IMG/VR virus record: IMGVR_UViG_3300006802_000601
Coordinates: 1-23,252 of that record
Reading direction: 5' to 3' (one strand)
Length of the DNA stretch: 23,252 bases
From: a virus
The translations under genes and the position numbers were made by a program. The notes under the pieces were generated by a model. The model had not been told where the DNA came from. It saw only the letters and a list, made by a program, of their open reading frames with translations, and made no database searches. Every line of letters starts with the position of its first letter. Position 1 is the first letter of the stretch. Below, piece by piece: positions 19,545 to 23,252 of this stretch.

Positions 19545-20471
19545 ATGGGTCTAGGTACTAATCACGTTATTCAATCAGAGGTAAATACAGCAGGTTTTAT
19601 ACCTGAAGTTTGGTCTGATGAAATAGTCGCAGCATATAAGAAAAATCTTGTTGCTGCTAATTTAGTTAAAAAAATGAATATGAAGGGTAAGAAAGGTGAT
19701 GTAGTTCACTTTCCTTCACCAGCTAGAGGAGCAGCCAGTACTAAAGCTGCTGAAACTGAAGTAACTCTTATTCAAGAATCTGGTTCAGAAATTACTGTTA
19801 CCATTGGTTCTCATTATGAATATAGTAGATTGATTGATGATTTTGCTGAAGTACAGGCATTAAACTCATTAAGACGTTTCTATACTGATGATGCTGGTTA
19901 TTCATTAGCTACAAGAATCGACACAGACGTTTTAGCTTTAGGTGCTTCTGCACAAGGTGGTGCTGCTAACACAGCTTACACTAAAGGCTATATTGGTGGA
20001 GACGGTTCTACACTTTATGTAGCTGGTTCAAATAACGAGTCAGCTATTACAGATGCAGGTTTTAGAAGAGCTATTCAGCGTCTTGATGATGCTGATGTTC
20101 CAATGGAAAATCGTAGTTTTGTTATACCACCTGTAGCTCGTAATACAATGATGGGTCTTTCAAGATTTACAGAGCAAGCCTTTACAGGCGAGTCTGGAAA
20201 TGCTAACACAATTAGAAATGGTCAGATTGGTGACATATATGGAGTTAAAGTATATGTTTCTACTAATGCTGCTACTACTTCTGGTTCTGGTGGTGCAAGG
20301 GCTTCGTTACTTTTCCACCCTGAGTGGGCTGTATTGATTGAGCAATTATCTTTAAGAGTGCAAACACAATATAAGCAAGAGTACTTAGGTACTTTACTAA
20401 CTGCTGATACCCTTTATGGTGTTGGTGAGTTGCGTGATAGCTCTGCTGTTGCGTTAATTGTACCTGCTTAA
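19545..20471 (+). CDS. major capsid protein
   Basis: 308 aa; AAGGA lies 8 nt before the ATG. It follows the scaffold gene and is followed by a strong terminator, as usual for capsid genes. The sequence (FIPEVWSDEIVAAYKKNLVA, then GDVVHFPSPARG, HYEYSRLIDDFAEVQAL and GDIYGVKVYVSTNA) has the pattern of HK97-fold capsid proteins of marine podoviruses: an N-terminal arm, long helix, then beta-rich E-loop and A-domain. No protease gene or obvious cleavage site was seen. Confidence 0.9.
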   Translation: MGLGTNHVIQSEVNTAGFIPEVWSDEIVAAYKKNLVAANLVKKMNMKGKKGDVVHFPSPARGAASTKAAETEVTLIQESGSEITVTIGSHYEYSRLIDDFAEVQALNSLRRFYTDDAGYSLATRIDTDVLALGASAQGGAANTAYTKGYIGGDGSTLYVAGSNNESAITDAGFRRAIQRLDDADVPMENRSFVIPPVARNTMMGLSRFTEQAFTGESGNANTIRNGQIGDIYGVKVYVSTNAATTSGSGGARASLLFHPEWAVLIEQLSLRVQTQYKQEYLGTLLTADTLYGVGELRDSSAVALIVPA

Positions 20472-20480
20472 TTAACTATA

Positions 20481-20513
20481 AGGGTTGGCTTTAATTAGTC
20501 AACCCTACTTTTT
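20481..20513 (+). terminator. intrinsic terminator after the capsid gene
   Basis: AGGGTTGGCT (20481-20490) pairs with AGTCAACCCT (20497-20506) over 10 bp including one G-U pair, 6-nt loop, followed by a T-rich run (20509-20513). Confidence 0.8.
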
Positions 20514-20529
20514 ATCTTAAGGAAAAACA

Positions 20530-20847
20530 ATGGCTACAAAAGTACAAAGAGGACAGCATAGACAGTTTCAAAATGCTTTTACAGACACATGGGCTGTATC
20601 AGATAGTTTTAATTTTGGAAGTGTTGGTGACGGAAACGAAGAAGTTACGGCTGTTACAGTTTCTGGAGTAAACTTAGGTGATATGGTATTAGGAGTTGCT
20701 ACAAGTAGCTCTGCATTAGATACTAATTTAGTTGCTAGTATTACTGGAGCAAATACATTAGAGTTTATGATAGAAAATAACACAGGCGGTGCTATTGATT
20801 TAGCAACAGCTACTTATAGTTGCTTTATAGGTAGACCTAACTTTTAA
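20530..20847 (+). CDS. head decoration/stabilisation-like protein
   Basis: 105 aa with AAGGA 6 nt before the ATG. The sequence alternates short beta strands rich in Thr, Val and Gly (VTAVTVSGVNLGDMVLGVAT, then NNTGGAIDLATATYSCF). This pattern recurs in small virion proteins next to capsid genes and in fibre-like domains of marine phages. Position between two terminators and directly after the capsid gene suggests a capsid cement or head-fibre protein made in high amount. Not recognised at family level. Confidence 0.6.
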   Translation: MATKVQRGQHRQFQNAFTDTWAVSDSFNFGSVGDGNEEVTAVTVSGVNLGDMVLGVATSSSALDTNLVASITGANTLEFMIENNTGGAIDLATATYSCFIGRPNF

Positions 20848-20850
20848 TAT

Positions 20851-20876
20851 AACCCACCTAGTGTGGGTTTTACTTT
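20851..20876 (+). terminator. intrinsic terminator after the decoration-like gene
   Basis: AACCCAC (20851-20857) pairs with GTGGGTT (20863-20869) around a 5-nt loop, followed by a T-rich stretch (TTTTACTTT overlapping the arm). Shorter stem than the preceding terminator, so read-through is likely. Confidence 0.7.
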
Positions 20877-20888
20877 ATAAGGGTTATC

Positions 20889-21422
20889 ATGGCTTTTTTT
20901 AGAGGCACAGGAGGTGCTGATACTGCTACATTTGAGCAACTGCCTTTAGCTGTTAGCGAAGGCGGTACAAGTGCTACTACTGTTGCTTCTGCTAGGTCTG
21001 TTTTATTACCATCATATGCAGGAGCTGATTTTGTATTAACAGTTAATGCAGATGCTACTGATGTTACGTTTGCAACTGCTGCTGGTGTTGATAGTGTTTC
21101 TCTTAGCGAAGCAACAGCAAACTTTACAGGAGTATTACAGAATGGCGGTAGTAATGTGGTGGTCGATACAGATATCGGTTCAACTGTGCAAGCACACGAT
21201 GCTGATACAGCCAAGTTGGATACTACTGCAAACTTTACAGTCTTATTACAACAAAGTGCTAGTAATGTATTAAAAGCATCTGATTTAGGAGTATCAGTAC
21301 AAGCATATGACGCAGATACAGCAAAACTAGACGCAGCAACTGCTAACTTTACAGGAGTATTACAAGATGGCGGTATAAACGTCTTAACAACAGCCAGCAC
21401 CATTGAAGGGGGTACATATTAA
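20889..21422 (+). CDS. virion/tail-fibre protein with internal repeats
   Basis: 177 aa with AAGGG before the ATG. The N-terminal part has the fibre-like phrase LPLAVSEGGTSATTVASAR and then YAGADFVLTVNADATDVTF. The C-terminal half is built of repeats: ANFTGVLQNGGSNV, ANFTVLLQQSASNV and ANFTGVLQDGGINV, separated by S-VQA-DADTAKLD linkers. Such repeats are typical of phage fibre or head-fibre shafts with triple-beta folding. The stop overlaps the next start (TAATG). Probably a structural protein of the tail or a capsid fibre; the exact location in the virion is unknown. Confidence 0.7.
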   Translation: MAFFRGTGGADTATFEQLPLAVSEGGTSATTVASARSVLLPSYAGADFVLTVNADATDVTFATAAGVDSVSLSEATANFTGVLQNGGSNVVVDTDIGSTVQAHDADTAKLDTTANFTVLLQQSASNVLKASDLGVSVQAYDADTAKLDAATANFTGVLQDGGINVLTTASTIEGGTY

Positions 21423-22024
21423 TGGCTACTATATTAACAAAAAAGAAAGACAGTTCTGGAATACCAGCAACTGCTGATTTAACAAATTCTACTGGTGGTG
21501 CTGAACTAGCTATTAATACTGCTGATAAAAGACTATACACTAAAAATAGCAGTAATGTTATTGTAGAAGTAGGAGTTAATCCTGCTACTTTAGATGTAGT
21601 AGGTAATGCTTCAGTTGGCGGTACTTTATTAGTAGAAGAAACTTTTACTTTTGCTACTGCTAATAGTACAGGAACATTATTAGTCTCAGGCGGAGTATCT
21701 GACTCTGATGGTAGTTTAAGAGATGTTCCTCAATCTAGAACAGTAGATAATAGTGCTAATTTAGCAACTACTGATTTAGGTAATTTTGTTTTAGCAATTT
21801 CAGCAGGTGTAACAATGACTATACCCGCTAGTACTTTTGATAGTGGAGATATATTATCTATTATTGCTAGAGGTTCTTCAGCACAAATTAGTGCAGCTAT
21901 AGGAGGCATGATTGTAGCTGGAAATGCTAGTGCTACAGCAGTAGCAACTATAGCAGATAATGGAGTAGCTAGTTTAATCTTTACTTCCGCTGCTGGTTGT
22001 TTTGTTACAGGAAATGTGAGTTAA
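21422..22024 (+). CDS. tail-fibre-like structural protein
   Basis: 200 aa; AGGGGG lies about 10 nt before the ATG. The opening (ILTKKKDSSGIPATADLTNS, then GAELAINTADKRLYTKNSSN) is the widespread N-terminal segment of phage fibre proteins that present short beta repeats. The rest is Thr/Ala/Gly-rich and beta-structured (GNFVLAISAGVTMTIPAS, then SGDILSIIARGSSAQI), ending CFVTGNVS. It lies between the repeat-containing fibre gene and the glycine-rich adhesin, so a tail fibre or fibre-base component is likely. Confidence 0.7.
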   Translation: MATILTKKKDSSGIPATADLTNSTGGAELAINTADKRLYTKNSSNVIVEVGVNPATLDVVGNASVGGTLLVEETFTFATANSTGTLLVSGGVSDSDGSLRDVPQSRTVDNSANLATTDLGNFVLAISAGVTMTIPASTFDSGDILSIIARGSSAQISAAIGGMIVAGNASATAVATIADNGVASLIFTSAAGCFVTGNVS

Positions 22025-22027
22025 ATT

Positions 22028-23252
22028 ATGACAGGTATTCATCAACTTCTTTTTACTAACTTTGCTGCTGCTAGTGGCGGTGGAGAATTAACTGAAATTT
22101 TGCAGTTTACTGGAACAGGTTCTTGGACTTGTCCTACAGGTGTAACTGAAATAGATTATTTAGTTGTTGGTGGAGGAGGTGGAGGAGGTACAAGTGGTGG
22201 CGGTGGTGGTGCAGGTGGTTTTAGAACAGGCACTGGACTTACTGTAACTGCTGGACAAACTTATACAATAACTATAGGATCAGGAGGAGCAGCTTCAGGA
22301 GGTAGTGGTAATGGTAGTATTGGAGCATCTTCTGAAATAAGTAAAACTGGTTTTATAGATATTAGTGCTGCTGGAGGTGGTTTTGGGGCTGGAGGTTTAG
22401 GTGTTTCTGGAGGCCCAGGAGGTTCTGGAGGTGGAGCATCAAAAGATAATTCAGGTTCTGGAGGTTCTGGAAATACTCCTAACACAACTCCTTCTCAGGG
22501 AAATGATGGAGGTGGTACTGGGGCAGGAGGTGCTCAAGGTGGCGGTGGTGGTGGAGGTGCTGGTGCTGCTGGTCAGGATGGAGGATCAAACTCCCCAGGA
22601 GAAAGAGCAGGAAATGGGGGTAATGGGTCTGCCTCTGATATAACAGGTTCAAGTGTTACTAGGGCTGGTGGTGGTGGTGGAAGTGTAAATCATTCAACAG
22701 CTAGTTCAACTGTAGGTTCTGGTGGCTCTGGAGGTGGTGGAGCAGGGGCTGCTAGTGGAGCAGTAGGCACATCTGGAACAGTAAATACAGGAGGAGGAGG
22801 AGGTGCTGGATTTTACTCTAATGGTAATTCAGGTGCTGGTGGATCAGGAATAATAATTATTAAATATTCAGGCCCAACAGATGAAGTTATTTCTTTTACA
22901 GGCTCTGGACAATGGACTTGTCCTACAGGAGTTCCTTCAATTAGATATTTAGTTATAGCTGGTGGAGGAGGCGGTGGCGGTGCTGCTGGTGGTGGAGGAG
23001 GAGGTGCTGGAGGGTTTAGAACAGGCACTGGACTTACTGTTGCCGCAGGAGACACTTATACTATCACCGTAGGTGCAGGAGGCACTGGTTCGGCACCAGG
23101 CTCTGCTCCAACCATAGGATCAAATAGTGCAATATCTGGACCTTCTCCTTTTTCAACTATAACTTCTAATGGCGGGGGTAAGGGCGGTGGTTTTGGAGTT
23201 GCAGCAGGTGCTGGAGGATCAGGCGGAGGTGGTGGTAGTGCTGCTGGTGCTG
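22028..23252 (+). CDS. glycine-rich tail adhesin/fibre protein (3' end beyond window)
   Basis: Open frame of 408 codons from ATG 22028 to the window end, so the C-terminus is missing. It contains two copies of a glycine-rich domain: TGTGSWTCPTGVTEIDYLVV at about residues 31-50 and TGSGQWTCPTGVPSIRYLVI at about 290-309. Each is followed by long Gly tracts (GGGGGGG, GGGGGAGG), then FRTGTGLTV and YTIT-G-GG. Gly-rich domains of this type are found in phage adhesins and fibre tips that bind the host surface (T4-type gp38-like loops). Only a weak SD is present. High local GC comes from the GGT/GGA codons. Confidence 0.8.
   Translation, partial: MTGIHQLLFTNFAAASGGGELTEILQFTGTGSWTCPTGVTEIDYLVVGGGGGGGTSGGGGGAGGFRTGTGLTVTAGQTYTITIGSGGAASGGSGNGSIGASSEISKTGFIDISAAGGGFGAGGLGVSGGPGGSGGGASKDNSGSGGSGNTPNTTPSQGNDGGGTGAGGAQGGGGGGGAGAAGQDGGSNSPGERAGNGGNGSASDITGSSVTRAGGGGGSVNHSTASSTVGSGGSGGGGAGAASGAVGTSGTVNTGGGGGAGFYSNGNSGAGGSGIIIIKYSGPTDEVISFTGSGQWTCPTGVPSIRYLVIAGGGGGGGAAGGGGGGAGGFRTGTGLTVAAGDTYTITVGAGGTGSAPGSAPTIGSNSAISGPSPFSTITSNGGGKGGGFGVAAGAGGSGGGGGSAAGA

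Noticed and set aside
20870-21403. 177-codon minus-strand frame opposite the repeat-containing fibre gene
   Set aside because: Antisense shadow: the plus-strand frame has an SD, typical fibre repeats and fits the operon direction.
22261-23055. Proline-rich minus-strand frames opposite the adhesin
   Set aside because: Poly-Pro products are the complement of Gly codons in the plus-strand adhesin; no starts or SDs of their own.
1-23252. CRISPR array, insertion sequence, integrase or attachment site
   Set aside because: No regular repeat-spacer pattern, no transposase or integrase motif on either strand, and no tRNA-like attachment sequence was seen.

Overview
The window looks like roughly two thirds of an AT-rich, tailed double-stranded DNA phage genome. 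It has T7-type replication genes, a class II ribonucleotide reductase (RNR) and a podovirus-like head module. This gene set, the low GC content, the very tight packing and the glycine-rich adhesin resemble marine podoviruses of the kind known from SAR11/SAR116-type Alphaproteobacteria (HTVC010P-like inventories). That affiliation is inferred from gene content; I could not run a search. I see no integrase, no tRNA gene, no CRISPR array, no insertion sequence and no phage RNA polymerase in this part.

Layout. (1) Positions 1-1200, plus strand: end of a lysis module, with a truncated membrane peptide, a small Cys-rich protein, a GTA-type holin and an M15-type endolysin. (2) Positions 1197-10601, minus strand: replication and nucleotide metabolism. 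Read leftwards in transcription order: a 58-aa protein, a small acidic protein, primase-helicase, a coiled-coil protein, a small protein, DNA polymerase I, ssDNA-binding protein, 5'-3' exonuclease, a small protein, PD-(D/E)XK nuclease, metallophosphoesterase, DUF3310 protein, a 52-aa protein, class II RNR and three tiny proteins. (3) Positions 10615-13307, minus strand: an accessory or early block of very AT-rich small genes that contains a duplicated two-gene cassette and begins with a predicted papain-like cysteine peptidase. (4) Positions 13308-14321: a 1-kb non-coding divergent control region. (5) Positions 14322-23252, plus strand: packaging and structure, with TerS, TerL, portal, two small proteins, scaffold, major capsid protein, decoration-like protein and tail-fibre/adhesin proteins running off the window end. 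The lysis genes at the left edge would follow the tail genes on a circular or circularly permuted map.

Regulation. The control region holds a near-consensus sigma70 promoter pointing left (13911-13939) with a perfect palindrome over its expected start site and a 15-bp direct repeat on both sides. It also holds a perfect-consensus sigma70 promoter pointing right (TTGACA-17-TATAAT with extended -10, 14075-14103) with a 12-bp direct repeat three helical turns apart. A second perfect-consensus promoter (18126-18154) starts transcription almost at the AUG of the next gene, predicting a nearly leaderless mRNA. A 25-nt element is perfectly conserved in front of two genes on opposite strands (8448-8472 and 16119-16143), in the same orientation relative to each gene, and is the best candidate for an undescribed regulatory signal here. 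Two intrinsic terminators bracket the decoration-protein gene just after the capsid gene.

Several genes shorter than 60 codons were recovered by reading the strands directly: the peptides at 2-136, 1197-1316, 1511-1651, 3540-3698, 10425-10601 and 11049-11132. Several genes appear to use TTG or GTG starts.
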